Positions 15,990 to 24,248 of a stretch of DNA of 64,000 nucleotides are shown here, piece after piece (position 1 is the stretch's first letter; every line of letters begins with the position of its first letter). Both the position numbers and the translations under genes were made by a program. Source of the stretch: Pseudoclavibacter helvolus (GTDB lineage: Bacteria; Actinomycetota; Actinomycetes; Actinomycetales; Microbacteriaceae); the NCBI RefSeq assembly GCF_014191305.1, contig NZ_JACHWJ010000004.1, forward strand, positions 248,001-312,000. The letters run 5' to 3'. Below the pieces are notes generated by a model. That model had not been told where the DNA came from. It ran no database searches and saw only the letters and a program-made list of their open reading frames with translations.

Positions 15990-17195
15990 CTAGCGTTCGG
16001 GCTCGTCGTGGTCGACGATGGGGATCGCGTTCGTGAACACCGAAGCACGCTCTTGAGCCTGGACGCTCCCGGTGAACAGACCAGAGCCGCTCGCGCTCGT
16101 GTCGTCGCTTCTCGTGTCTTCGTCCTGGGATTCTCGAGTCGCAGACCCATCAGGGGGCGCCGGCTCCGTGATGAGCACCCGCTGCACAGGCAGTGCCGAC
16201 GGCATGGTTCGCTGCAGCCAGGTGACCATCGCCTCGCGCACGAAGCATCGCAGGTCAAACAGCGTGGGAGCATCCAGCGCCGTCACGAGGATTCGGATGC
16301 GGACGAGTCCGCCCGTCGCCTCGGTTACCTGCAGGACCTGCGCACGCCCATCCCAGAGGTCGGTCTGTGTGAGCACCTCGGCGAGGCGCTCCCGCATGAG
16401 CGAGGGGGAGACGCGCCAGTCGACATCGAGCTCGACCGAACCGAGCAGCTCGCTGCCCTGTCGAGTCCAGTTCTGGAAGGGCTGCGTCGTGAAGTAGGTG
16501 CAGGGGAGGACGAGTCGCCGGTCATCCCAGAGGTCGACGACGACGTAGCTCAGCGTGATCTCGCCGATGCGCCCCCACTCGTCCTCGACCACCACGACGT
16601 CGTCGACGCGTAGAGCCTCGCTGAAGACCAGCTGGAGGCCGGCGAAGATGTTCGCGAGTACTGACTGGGCCGCGAGCCCCGCCACGACCGAGGCGATCCC
16701 GGCCGAGGCGAGCAGGCTCGCGCCGACCGTCCGAACCGCCGGGAACGTCAGCAGGATCGCGCCGAGCGCGATGATGACGATCACGGCGACGGCCAAACGC
16801 CGCAAGATGAGGGTCTGGGTGCGGATGCGCCGCGCAACCCGGTTGTTCGCGACGTCGATGCGATTCCGGCCGAGCGTGATGTCGGTCGAGAAGGCGACGA
16901 GACCTGCCATGAGCCAGGCGCCAGCCGCGATCACGGCGATCGTGAGCGCGTGGTAGATGATGTCCCGCCAGGATTCTGCGCCCGCAGCTGGGAAGGCCAC
17001 AGCGACTGCCGCCCACAGGGCGATGATCAGGACGACGACGCGGAAGGGGCGCCGTGTGTGCCGCACGAGCGGCTCGGGCCAGCGCAGACGCTTCGCGACG
17101 AGCCGGATGATGAGGGCGACGAGGGCAGTCAGGGCGACCGCCGCGACGACGGCGATGGCAAGCGAGAGAACAAAGTTGAGCCAGGGATCGAGCAC
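15990..17195 (-). CDS. MscS family mechanosensitive ion channel
   Basis: This 401-residue inner-membrane protein has about five predicted transmembrane helices in residues 1-180. The pore-lining helix is glycine/alanine rich (SLLASAGIASVVAGLAAQSVLANIFAGL), typical of MscS TM3, followed directly by the beta domain (DDVVVVEDEWGRIGEITLSYVVVDLWDDRRLVLP). The C-terminal ~60 residues are hydrophilic and Ser/Asp-rich. The gene starts at GTG with AGGAGG three bases upstream. It should act as an osmotic emergency valve. It is convergent with the pirin gene and likely monocistronic. Confidence 0.88.
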   Translation of the reverse strand: MLDPWLNFVLSLAIAVVAAVALTALVALIIRLVAKRLRWPEPLVRHTRRPFRVVVLIIALWAAVAVAFPAAGAESWRDIIYHALTIAVIAAGAWLMAGLVAFSTDITLGRNRIDVANNRVARRIRTQTLILRRLAVAVIVIIALGAILLTFPAVRTVGASLLASAGIASVVAGLAAQSVLANIFAGLQLVFSEALRVDDVVVVEDEWGRIGEITLSYVVVDLWDDRRLVLPCTYFTTQPFQNWTRQGSELLGSVELDVDWRVSPSLMRERLAEVLTQTDLWDGRAQVLQVTEATGGLVRIRILVTALDAPTLFDLRCFVREAMVTWLQRTMPSALPVQRVLITEPAPPDGSATRESQDEDTRSDDTSASGSGLFTGSVQAQERASVFTNAIPIVDHDEPER

Positions 17196-17288
17196 GTTCC
17201 TCCTCAGGGAGTGGAGGCCCCTCCTCTCGAGAGCGGAGGGCTGGAGAAGCCACGCTAGTGAGCGAGTCTCCGTGCTCGCTGGCTCGGA

Positions 17289-17762
17289 TCAGCCGTGGCG
17301 CTCCGCGTCCGAACGCTCGCGCCACTGGATGAGGAACCTGCGATCGAACGCCGGCGCGCAGCGCAGGCAGGAGACGAGCCTTCCGCGCTGGGGGCGGCGG
17401 AACCGGAGCACTTCGTGCCCGTTCGGGCAGACGCCGACCCACTTCGCGAACTCCGAGGCCACCTCGCCGTCGTGCGTGCGCCCGCCGACGTAGCCGAGGT
17501 CGTCGGCGATTCGCTTCCACTCAGGCCCGTGCCCTGCCTTGTGGCCGGCGACCGCGTGGGCGACCTCGTGCAGCAGCGTCTGGTGCACCGTGTCGTCGTC
17601 GTAACGGGCGGAGAGGTAGCGCGAGACCGTGATGCGCTTGTCGCGGAAGTTGCAAGCGCCAGCGCGCTTCTTGGCGTGGTCGAAGGCGAAGCTCCAGGTG
17701 TCGTCGAGGTGCATGCGGATGAGGGCCTCTGCCCACACGCGCACCTTGGCCAGGTCGGCCAC
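17289..17762 (-). CDS. SprT-like zinc metalloprotease-domain protein
   Basis: This 157-residue protein carries the metallopeptidase motif HEVAH (His65-Glu66-x-x-His69) within LLHEVAHAVAGHKAGHGPEW and a C-terminal zinc-ribbon-like CPNGHE ... CLRC. This is the SprT / Spartan-like domain order. Eukaryotic Spartan removes DNA-protein crosslinks; the bacterial SprT role is poorly known. It starts at GTG only ten bases after the TPR gene on the same strand, so both probably form one transcript. Its C-terminus is rich in Arg and Glu. Confidence 0.8.
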   Translation of the reverse strand: MADLAKVRVWAEALIRMHLDDTWSFAFDHAKKRAGACNFRDKRITVSRYLSARYDDDTVHQTLLHEVAHAVAGHKAGHGPEWKRIADDLGYVGGRTHDGEVASEFAKWVGVCPNGHEVLRFRRPQRGRLVSCLRCAPAFDRRFLIQWRERSDAERHG

Positions 17763-17772
17763 TCTTGCCCGG

Positions 17773-18345
17773 TTAGGAGTCGATCGAGGTGATCGGCTCG
17801 CTCAGCTCCGAGGAGGGCTCCTCGTCGCCCTCGAGGATCGCGCGGGTCACGCGGATCGCGAACTTCGACGACTGCAGCTGATCGGCCGCGACTCCTCGCG
17901 CGAGGCGCAGCTCGTGCGCGCGCTCGAAGTCGACGAGCGCGTCCGTGTACTCGCGCTGTTCGAATCGCACCTTGCCCCGGTGCTGCAGCGCAAACGCGGC
18001 GAGTTCGTCCCACTCGTGGGTGAGCGCCTCGTCGACGCACCCCGTGAGGTCCTGCAACGCCACGTCGTGCTTGCCCTGGAACTGCTGCACCTGAGCCTTG
18101 CGGACGCGCGCGGCGAGCGCATCTTCGCGGGCCCCGGTGAAGCGGGACTGGCGGTACGCGGTCTGCGCGGTATCGAACGCCTCGTCGAGGCGACCGAGCA
18201 TGCGAAGCAGCGCGACCTTCTCGTTGAGGGCGGAGAGGGACCGCAGGACGGCGATCTCGGCGAGGCGCGCCTCCGCAGCGTCGACGTCGATGCGCTCGCG
18301 GAGGGTCTCCGGGTCGTAGCCGAGGATGATGGGAGCGTCTGACAC
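17773..18345 (-). CDS. TPR-like repeat protein
   Basis: This 190-residue soluble all-helical protein has TPR-like helical pairs. Examples are EKVALLRMLGRLDEAFDTAQTAYR, then AQVQQFQGKHDVALQDLTGCVDEAL, then LQHRGKVRFEQREYTDALVDFERAHELRL. Such repeats mediate protein-protein contacts, and nothing indicates a specific partner. It starts at GTG 18345 and is followed ten bases after its stop by the SprT-like gene. The pairing may be functional or only positional. Confidence 0.75.
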   Translation of the reverse strand: MSDAPIILGYDPETLRERIDVDAAEARLAEIAVLRSLSALNEKVALLRMLGRLDEAFDTAQTAYRQSRFTGAREDALAARVRKAQVQQFQGKHDVALQDLTGCVDEALTHEWDELAAFALQHRGKVRFEQREYTDALVDFERAHELRLARGVAADQLQSSKFAIRVTRAILEGDEEPSSELSEPITSIDS

Positions 18346-18500
18346 CCCAGCAGGCTAGCCGCAGTGGCGCCGGAATGGGCGCATCCCCCGCCGGGATGTG
18401 GAGAGGTCGTCGAGGAGCGCGGCCAGTGGGGTGCCCGGGCAGTTGTCCCCATTGCCGGATGCCCGAGCGGTCGGCATCATGACGAGCGGGGGAGGACCGG

Positions 18501-18541
18501 GCTGTCGCGATACTGCGACAGCGTGACGACAAGCTGACGAT
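18501..18541 (+). promoter_or_regulatory. Inverted repeat and 11-bp direct repeats upstream of the lipoprotein/two-component operon
   Basis: GCTGTCGC (18501-18508) and GCGACAGC (18515-18522) form a perfect 8-bp inverted repeat with GATACT between. Immediately after it, TGACGAC (18524) and TGACGAT (18535) are direct repeats 11 bp apart, one helical turn, the arrangement bound by OmpR-family regulators. An OmpR-type regulator is encoded in the operon that follows, so autoregulation is plausible. Confidence 0.5.
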
Positions 18542-18563
18542 GACTCTTTCCTAGCTTGGAAAC

Positions 18564-19151
18564 ATGAAGACACAGACACGAATCATCACGAGCCTCGCCG
18601 CCGCATCCATTGCAGCGGCCGGGCTCCTCGCACTCACCGGATGCACCGCGAGAGTCGTCGAGGAGCCGGCTGCAACCGCGCCGGCGGCGGAGACCACAGC
18701 GCCGGTCGCGCCTGCGCCTGCCGAGACGCAGAGCGCCCCGGACGCGACGGCCGACTCGCCAGCACCGGAGGAGAGCGCACCGGAGGTCGTGAGCACGGAT
18801 GGCGACGCGACGGGGGCAGCAGGCGCGTCGGAGACCCGCACCGACCTCAGCGAGGGCGTCACCGCGTCGCTCACGTGCAACGGAGGCGCGCTAACGATCG
18901 ATGGCACGTACACGGCGCAGGTCGTGGAGGTGACGGACGACTGCTCGTCGCTCACCATCAACTCGAACACGACCGTCGTCGTCGCACAGAACGTGGGCAC
19001 GCTGAACGTCGCGGGGAGCACGAACAACGTGCTCGTCGCGTCCGCGCAGTCCGTCACGATGGATGGAACGGCGAACGTCGTGAGCTGGGAGACGGGAAGC
19101 CCTCAGGTCAGTAACTCCGGGAACGCCAACGCAGCATTCCAGGCCGACTGA
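18564..19151 (+). CDS. DUF3060 domain lipoprotein
   Basis: This 195-residue protein has a signal peptide ending in the lipobox LTGC (Cys27). An Ala/Pro/Thr/Glu-rich linker (residues 30-95) leads to a C-terminal DUF3060 domain with repetitive beta strands (LTCNGGALTIDGTYTAQVVEV, DDCSSLTINSNTTVVVAQNVGTLNVAG). Two cysteines in the domain could pair. It should sit on the outer face of the cytoplasmic membrane. The function of DUF3060 is unknown. It is the first gene of a tight operon with a DUF4190 membrane protein (1-base overlap), a response regulator and a histidine kinase, which suggests a role in the sensed signal or its response. Confidence 0.85.
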   Translation: MKTQTRIITSLAAASIAAAGLLALTGCTARVVEEPAATAPAAETTAPVAPAPAETQSAPDATADSPAPEESAPEVVSTDGDATGAAGASETRTDLSEGVTASLTCNGGALTIDGTYTAQVVEVTDDCSSLTINSNTTVVVAQNVGTLNVAGSTNNVLVASAQSVTMDGTANVVSWETGSPQVSNSGNANAAFQAD

Positions 19152-19462
19152 TGAGCATCCACCAGTCGCAGCAGTCGAACGGGCAGGCACCGTACGGAAG
19201 TCCGCAGGTGTACGCCGGAGCGCAGCCGAGCATGAACGTCCTTGCCGTCGTGAGCCTCATCGGCGGCATCATCGGCTTCAACGTGATCGCGGTCATCTGC
19301 GGGCACATCGCGATGAGGCAGATCCGTCGCACGGGCGAGCGTGGCCTGCCGCTCGCCATAATCGGCACGATCCTCGGCTACTTGGCGCTCGTGGCGCTTG
19401 TCGTCTTCGTGGTTCTCGCGGTGGTCGGCGGCGCCGTCGGCATCTTCTACGGTCAGCGCTGA
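19151..19462 (+). CDS. DUF4190 domain membrane protein
   Basis: This 103-residue protein has a hydrophilic Gln/Pro/Tyr-rich N-terminus (residues 1-27) and two hydrophobic segments (VLAVVSLIGGIIGFNVIAVICGHIAM; LAIIGTILGYLALVALVVFVVLAVVGGAVGIF). They are separated by RQIRRTGERG, the classic DUF4190 layout. The ATG overlaps the TGA of the DUF3060 lipoprotein gene. Its role is unknown. The coupling suggests the two proteins act together at the membrane, possibly upstream of the two-component pair that follows. Confidence 0.85.
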   Translation: MSIHQSQQSNGQAPYGSPQVYAGAQPSMNVLAVVSLIGGIIGFNVIAVICGHIAMRQIRRTGERGLPLAIIGTILGYLALVALVVFVVLAVVGGAVGIFYGQR

Positions 19463-19511
19463 GGTCGTAGTGGCCGTCGAAGGTGGAGCAGGAGGGGCGC
19501 TATCGCGAGGG

Positions 19512-20222
19512 GTGACGGCGCTGCCGAGACTGCTCCTCGTTGACGACGAGTCCTCGATCACCGACTCGCTCGCGCCCTTCCTGTCGCGCTCGGGGTTCGA
19601 GGTCGAGGTTGCGATCGACGGGGCGGATGCGCTCGCTCGCTTCGCTGCTCGCCGTCCCGACGTTGTCGTGAGCGACGTCATGATGCCTCGTGTTGACGGT
19701 CGCGAGCTCGTGCGCCGCCTCCGGGGTGGCGACGATTGGACGCCGATCATCCTGCTCACGAAGGTGGGGGAGTCGTTCGAGCGTTCCGCGGCACTGGAGG
19801 AGGGGGCCGACGACTACCTGAACAAGCCGTTCGACCCGCAGGAGCTCGTGTCACGGGTGCGCGCGGTGCTGCGCAGAGTTGCGGGCGGACAGGCGCAGCT
19901 CGTCGCCGCGCAGCAGCTGCGGGCCGGCGGGCTGCGCCTTGATCGCACCGCGAGGCGCGTGTGGCTTGAAGGGCGCGAGGTCACCCTCACGCCGAAGGCC
20001 ATGCATGTCCTCGAGTACCTCATGGCGCGGCCAGGCGAGGCGCACTCGCGTGAGCGGCTCCTGCAGGCACTGTGGGGGTTCACGTTCGCCGCGAACACGC
20101 GCGCCATCGATCACCGCATCGCCGAGCTCCGGAAGGTGCTCGGCGATGACCCGCAGTCGCCGACCTTCATCCACACGGTTCCTGGCTTCGGCTACCGGTT
20201 CGCGCATTCGGTGACGCAGTGA
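19512..20222 (+). CDS. OmpR/PhoB family response regulator
   Basis: This 236-residue regulator has an N-terminal receiver domain with acidic pocket Asp11-Asp12, phospho-acceptor Asp55 in VVSDVMMPR, switch Thr83 and Lys105 in NKPFDP. The C-terminal winged helix has the usual RELRKVLGDDPQSPTFIHTVPGFGYRF end. The GTG at 19512 gives a normal N-terminus (MTALPRLLLVDDES). GTG 19470, with GAGG five bases upstream, would add 14 residues and cannot be excluded. It is paired with the kinase through a stop/start overlap, and its likely targets include its own operon. Confidence 0.9.
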   Translation: MTALPRLLLVDDESSITDSLAPFLSRSGFEVEVAIDGADALARFAARRPDVVVSDVMMPRVDGRELVRRLRGGDDWTPIILLTKVGESFERSAALEEGADDYLNKPFDPQELVSRVRAVLRRVAGGQAQLVAAQQLRAGGLRLDRTARRVWLEGREVTLTPKAMHVLEYLMARPGEAHSRERLLQALWGFTFAANTRAIDHRIAELRKVLGDDPQSPTFIHTVPGFGYRFAHSVTQ

Positions 20223-21142
20223 GGCGAGCGAAGCCGCTCGTGCTGCTGGCGTTTGCGCCCGCCGTCGTGGGGGCCCTCATTGCCGTGTGGATGCTCGTGG
20301 CGGGTGACACGCGAACGCTGGAGCTGGGCATCCGCCTGCCTGCTCTTGTGGCGTTCAGCGCTGTCGCAATGGCCCTCGTCGCCGCCTTGCTGCTGCTCAC
20401 GCACGCGAGGACGGCGCGAGCCGCAGCGCGTGCGACGGCCGAGGCTCGATCAGCCGCAGGCCAGGAAGCGGCTTTCGCGCACCGTCGCTTCCTCGACAGG
20501 CTCGACCACGAGCTCAAGAACCCACTCATGGCAATGCGCTCGGCCGTAGCCGCGAGCGTTCCGAGGACTCCACAGCTCGGCGTCATCGACACGCAATCGA
20601 AACGCCTCGGGGCACTCGTCGCGGAGCTGCGAAAGCTCTCCGAACTCGAGTCGGCGCCCCTCGACTTCGAGACTGTCTCCCTCGAGACCGTGACGCGCGA
20701 CGTTGCCGACGCGGTCCGCGCGCAATTCGGAAGATCGATGCACGTCGATTTTCCGGCGGCACCCTGGCCGCTGCCGACCATCGAGGGTGACCCGGATCTG
20801 CTCTACATCGCCATCTACAACCTCGCCGTCAACGCGGCCAAGTACTCGGCCCCGGATGCGCGCATCGAGGTTCGGGCAAGCGAGGAGCTCGCGGGGCAGC
20901 CAGGCGCGGTTGTGCACCTCGACGTCGCGGACACGGGGCGGGGGATACCCGTCGCCGACCTGCCAAGCGTGTGGGAGGAGCTCGCGCGTGGAGGAAACTC
21001 CAGGGACGTTCAGGGGTCTGGACTCGGCCTCGCGCTCGTGACCGTCATCGTGCGCCGCCACGGTGGTTCGGTCGCGCTCACCTCCCGAGAAGGTTCCGGC
21101 ACGCGAGTGCGCCTCACCCTTCCCGTCTTGCGAGCCCGCTGA
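20219..21142 (+). CDS. Short two-component sensor histidine kinase
   Basis: This 307-residue kinase has two membrane helices (residues ~7-29 and ~40-62) separated by only ~10 residues, so it has no real extracellular sensor domain. The dimerisation helix contains the phospho-acceptor His97 in LDRLDHELKNPL. The ATPase domain shows the N box (YNLAVNAAKYSAPD), G1 (DTGRGIP) and G2 (GSGLGLALV). Such a layout suggests intramembrane sensing or signal input from a partner protein, for which the lipoprotein and DUF4190 protein of the same operon are candidates. It starts at GTG overlapping the regulator's TGA. Confidence 0.9.
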   Translation: MRRAKPLVLLAFAPAVVGALIAVWMLVAGDTRTLELGIRLPALVAFSAVAMALVAALLLLTHARTARAAARATAEARSAAGQEAAFAHRRFLDRLDHELKNPLMAMRSAVAASVPRTPQLGVIDTQSKRLGALVAELRKLSELESAPLDFETVSLETVTRDVADAVRAQFGRSMHVDFPAAPWPLPTIEGDPDLLYIAIYNLAVNAAKYSAPDARIEVRASEELAGQPGAVVHLDVADTGRGIPVADLPSVWEELARGGNSRDVQGSGLGLALVTVIVRRHGGSVALTSREGSGTRVRLTLPVLRAR

Positions 21143-21164
21143 GGCGCGCCACCGCTGAGAGGGC

Positions 21165-22061
21165 CTACCAGCCGCCCTGCCTGCGCTCGCGGAAGAGGCT
21201 CTTGCCTGGCAGCGGAGAGGCCGTGGCCGAGGCGTCGCGAGCCGGGTCGGCGCCGCGAACGAACTCGCGCACTGCCTTCCCTCGCACGACGACGGCCGGC
21301 GGGAACCCTGACGCGACTCGTCGCTCCAGTCCGGGAAGCGCCAGCGCCTCTGCGGAGCGTGAGGCGACGGCGGCGATGTTGCCGAACCTGCGGCCTTTGA
21401 GCATCGCCGGGTCGCCGACGAGGGTGACCTCGCCGAACACCTCGAGCAACGTCGCAACCTCGGCTCGCGCGAACGAGAGGTCGTGACCGTCCGCGATGTT
21501 GACGAGCACCACGCCGTCCGGCCGCAGGAACGGCTCCAGCTCGGAGAAGAACTCCACGCTCGTGACGTGGGCTGGCGTCTGCGCGCCGGAGAAGATGTCG
21601 ACGACGATGGCGTCGACCGAGCCGAGCAGGCCGCGCGGGAGCCTGCCGAGCTGCTCGCGTGCGTCCCCGTAGCGGATGCGGATGCTCGCCCCTGCTGGCA
21701 GCGGAACGACCTCGCGCACGAAGTCGACCAGGGAGCGCTCGAGTTCGACGACCTGCTGGCGCGAACGTGGCCGCGTCGCGTCGACGTAGCGGGGGATCGT
21801 GAGTGCCCCAGCGCCGAGGTGGAGGGCCGTGATGGCTGCCGCTTCAGGGAAGGCGAGGTCGAGGACGTAGCCCATGTGGCGGATGTACCCGAAGGAGAGC
21901 TCGCGGGGATCGAGCGGGTTGACGGCCGACTGCGGCGTGCCGTCGACGATGAGCGTCCACTCCTCGCCGTCGCGCGAGAACCGGGCCTGGGCTCCGGAGT
22001 CGAGCTTGACGCTGGTCTGCGGGCTGGAGCTGTTTGGGGTCTTCTCGCTGGCTGACGGCAC
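21165..22061 (-). CDS. Spermidine-synthase-like Rossmann protein
   Basis: This ~298-residue protein has an N-terminal beta strand region (ARFSRDGEEWTLIVDGTPQSAVNPLDPRELSFGYIRHMGYVLDL; residues ~20-65) and a class I methyltransferase-like Rossmann domain. Motif I is LHLGAGALTIPRYV, then QQVVELERSLVDFV, and the acidic strand VDAIVVDIFSGAQTP. This is the polyamine aminopropyltransferase fold. The DAxD-type putrescine-binding signature is not clear, so actual spermidine synthesis is doubtful; many actinobacterial members are only annotated as spermidine-synthase-like or fused MFS members. GTG 22061 is the start best compatible with the divergent regulator promoter. Confidence 0.75.
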   Translation of the reverse strand: MPSASEKTPNSSSPQTSVKLDSGAQARFSRDGEEWTLIVDGTPQSAVNPLDPRELSFGYIRHMGYVLDLAFPEAAAITALHLGAGALTIPRYVDATRPRSRQQVVELERSLVDFVREVVPLPAGASIRIRYGDAREQLGRLPRGLLGSVDAIVVDIFSGAQTPAHVTSVEFFSELEPFLRPDGVVLVNIADGHDLSFARAEVATLLEVFGEVTLVGDPAMLKGRRFGNIAAVASRSAEALALPGLERRVASGFPPAVVVRGKAVREFVRGADPARDASATASPLPGKSLFRERRQGGW

Positions 22062-22110
22062 CTGGCAAGTCAAGCAGAGACACGCGGCTTTCGAGCAAGG
22101 GTCGCCTTGT

Positions 22111-22125
22111 TTGGAATCATTCAAA
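22111..22125 (+). promoter_or_regulatory. Candidate Fur/PerR-family operator
   Basis: TTGGAATCATTCAAA is a near-palindrome centred on C, AT-rich in a GC-rich neighbourhood, about 20 bp upstream of the regulator's start. It also lies in the promoter space of the divergent spermidine-synthase-like gene. Fur/PerR/CatR-type regulators bind such 7-1-7 inverted repeats and usually repress their own gene and the linked catalase. Confidence 0.5.
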
Positions 22126-22145
22126 AGAAGGGCCAGCATGGATGC

Positions 22146-22610
22146 ATGGCAACCGCAACCGAGCACGCAGCAGGGGAGCGCCGTGACGCCGCCTTCTGGC
22201 AGTCGGCGCTGCGTCGGGCCGGCCTTCGCGTGACGCGCCAGCGCGTCACCGTGCTCGACCTACTCGACACGAACCCGCACTCGTCCGCCGAGTGCATCTT
22301 CGCCGCCGCGACGCCGAGCCGGGCCGAGCTCGGCTCGCTCACGCTGCAGGCCGTCTACGGGATCCTCGACGACCTCGGGCGCGCCGGCCTCGTTCGCCGC
22401 TTCGACGCACCCCGCACCGCAGCCCGCTTCGAGACCCGCATCGGCGACAACCACCACCACGCAGTCTGCGACGAGTGCGGCCGCATCGAGGACGTCGACT
22501 GCGCCGTCGGCGAGGCGCCCTGCCTCATCCCCGAGGCGCCGCGAGGCTTCGCCGTGCATACGGCCGAAGTCGTCTACCGCGGTATCTGCGCCGACTGCTC
22601 GTCGCACTGA
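22146..22610 (+). CDS. Fur family regulator, probable PerR/CatR-type peroxide sensor
   Basis: This ~154-residue regulator has a winged-helix domain ([31 protein letters not shown]) and the metal-binding C-terminal domain. [19 protein letters not shown] carries the HHH sensing site plus one CxxC, and GICADCSSH the second CxxC of the structural zinc site. The catalase gene starts 56 bases downstream on the same strand, the regulator-catalase pairing typical of peroxide sensors (FurA-katG, CatR-catA, PerR-katA). The ATG at 22146 was chosen by alignment. A better-spaced GAAGGG precedes an out-of-frame ATG at 22138, so initiation may be inefficient. Confidence 0.85.
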   Translation: MATATEHAAGERRDAAFWQSALRRAGLRVTRQRVTVLDLLDTNPHSSAECIFAAATPSRAELGSLTLQAVYGILDDLGRAGLVRRFDAPRTAARFETRIGDNHHHAVCDECGRIEDVDCAVGEAPCLIPEAPRGFAVHTAEVVYRGICADCSSH

Positions 22611-22665
22611 TCCACCCAAGTCTCATCCCCCAGTTCACAGCCCAATGAACCCGAAGAGGAGCGCC

Positions 22666-24162
22666 ATGACTGACTACATCGACCCGACAGTCCCATCGAC
22701 CGAAACCAACGGCTCGCCGACCGAGAGCGACCGGAACTCCCTGAGCGCGGGCGCTGACGGCCCGCTCATGCTGCACGACGTGCGCCTCGTCGAGACGCTC
22801 GCGAGCTTCAACCGCGAGCGTGTGCCGGAGCGCAACCCGCACGCAAAGGGCGCCGGCGCATTCGGCACCTTCACGACGACGCACGACGTCTCCCAGTACA
22901 CACGCGCCGCCGTCTTCCAGCAGGGTGCCGAGAGTGAGACGCTCCTGCGCTTCTCGACCGTCGCGGGCGAGCAGGGCTCGCCGGACACGTGGCGCGACGT
23001 GCGCGGCTTCTCGCTGCGCTTCTACACGAGCGAGGGCAACCTCGACATCGTGGGCAACAACACGCCTGTCTTCTTCCTGCGCGACCCCATGAAGTTCCCC
23101 CACTTCATCCGCTCGCAGAAGCGTCTCCCGAACTCGGGACTGCGCGACAACACGATGCAGTGGGACTTCTGGACGCTCAACCCGGAGACCGCGCACCAGG
23201 TCACCTACCTGATGGGCGACCGTGGCCTCCCGCGCTCGTGGCGTGAGATGAACGGCTACGGTTCGCACACCTACGCGTGGATCAACGCGGCTGGTGAGCG
23301 CTTCTGGGTGAAGTACCACTTCATCTCCGAGCAGGGCGTCGAAGTCCTCTCCAACGACGAGGCCGAGAAGCTCGCCGGATCCGACGCCGAGTACCACCGC
23401 CGCGACCTGTTCGAGGCGATCGACCGTCAGGAGTTCCCGCGCTGGAAGCTCAGCGTGCAGGTCATGCCGTTCGAAGAGGCGAAGACCTACCGCATCAACC
23501 CGTTCGACCTCACGAAGGTGTGGCCGCACGCCGACTACCCGCTCATCCCGGTCGGCACGCTCGAGCTGAACCGCAACCCTGAGAACTTCTTCGCGCAGAT
23601 CGAGCAGGCTGCGTTCTCGCCCTCGAACCAGGTTCCAGGCACCGGCATCTCGCCGGACAAGATGCTCCTCGGCCGCGTCTTCGCCTACCCTGACGCGCAG
23701 CGCGCGCGCATCGGCACGAACTACCAGCAGCTGGACGTCAACCGGCCCAAGAACCCGACGAACTCGTACACGTTCGACGGCAACATGACGGTGTCGCACT
23801 CGGGAGCCGCTCCGGTCTACGCCCCGAACTCGTTCGGGCGCCCCTACGCCGACCAGACCGGGCCCGTGGAGAACTCGTGGGAGACCGACGGCGACCTCGT
23901 CCGCAGCGCCTACACGCTGCGCGCGGACGACGACGACTTCTCGCAGCCTGGCACCCTCATCCGTGAGGTCTACTCCCAGGAGCAGCGCGACCGCCTCGTG
24001 GAGACCGTCGCCGGCGCGCTCGAGACCGTCATCGAGCCGGTGCGCTCGAACGCTTTCCAGTACTGGGCGAGCATCGACGCTGAGACAGGCGCGCGCATCC
24101 GCGCCGCGGTCGAGGCGAACGCCGTCGACACCGACCCAGCGCCCGTGGGCGTCGGCCACTAG
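22666..24162 (+). CDS. katA: Monofunctional haem catalase
   Basis: This 498-residue small-subunit catalase has the active-site motif [20 protein letters not shown] (the catalytic His is in this stretch), the distal Asn in [15 protein letters not shown], and the proximal haem-ligand Tyr in [14 protein letters not shown]. It detoxifies hydrogen peroxide in the cytoplasm. ATG 22666 has AGAGGAG five bases upstream; the ATG at 22645 is an unlikely alternative. It lies behind a Fur/PerR-type regulator gene and is followed by a very strong hairpin terminator, so the two genes probably form a peroxide-inducible operon. Confidence 0.96.
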   Translation: MTDYIDPTVPSTETNGSPTESDRNSLSAGADGPLMLHDVRLVETLASFNRERVPERNPHAKGAGAFGTFTTTHDVSQYTRAAVFQQGAESETLLRFSTVAGEQGSPDTWRDVRGFSLRFYTSEGNLDIVGNNTPVFFLRDPMKFPHFIRSQKRLPNSGLRDNTMQWDFWTLNPETAHQVTYLMGDRGLPRSWREMNGYGSHTYAWINAAGERFWVKYHFISEQGVEVLSNDEAEKLAGSDAEYHRRDLFEAIDRQEFPRWKLSVQVMPFEEAKTYRINPFDLTKVWPHADYPLIPVGTLELNRNPENFFAQIEQAAFSPSNQVPGTGISPDKMLLGRVFAYPDAQRARIGTNYQQLDVNRPKNPTNSYTFDGNMTVSHSGAAPVYAPNSFGRPYADQTGPVENSWETDGDLVRSAYTLRADDDDFSQPGTLIREVYSQEQRDRLVETVAGALETVIEPVRSNAFQYWASIDAETGARIRAAVEANAVDTDPAPVGVGH

Positions 24163-24174
24163 CAGCAGGTCTGC

Positions 24175-24227
24175 GCAGACGAGCGTGCCCCCTCGAGTAC
24201 TTCACTCGAGGGGGCACGCTCGTCTGC
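24175..24227. terminator. Bidirectional terminator between catalase and lipoprotein genes
   Basis: A perfect 24-bp inverted repeat (24175-24198 and 24204-24227) with a five-base ACTTC loop lies between convergent genes. It has no long T tract but is exceptionally stable. It probably terminates katA from the left and the minus-strand lipoprotein gene from the right. Confidence 0.8.
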
Positions 24228-24248
24228 TGTCGGCGCTGGGCGAGAAGC

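Noticed and set aside
22138-22233. Short frame from ATG 22138 with ideal GAAGGG spacing
   Set aside because: It gives only a ~31-residue peptide without similarity and overlaps the regulator gene; kept only as a note on initiation.
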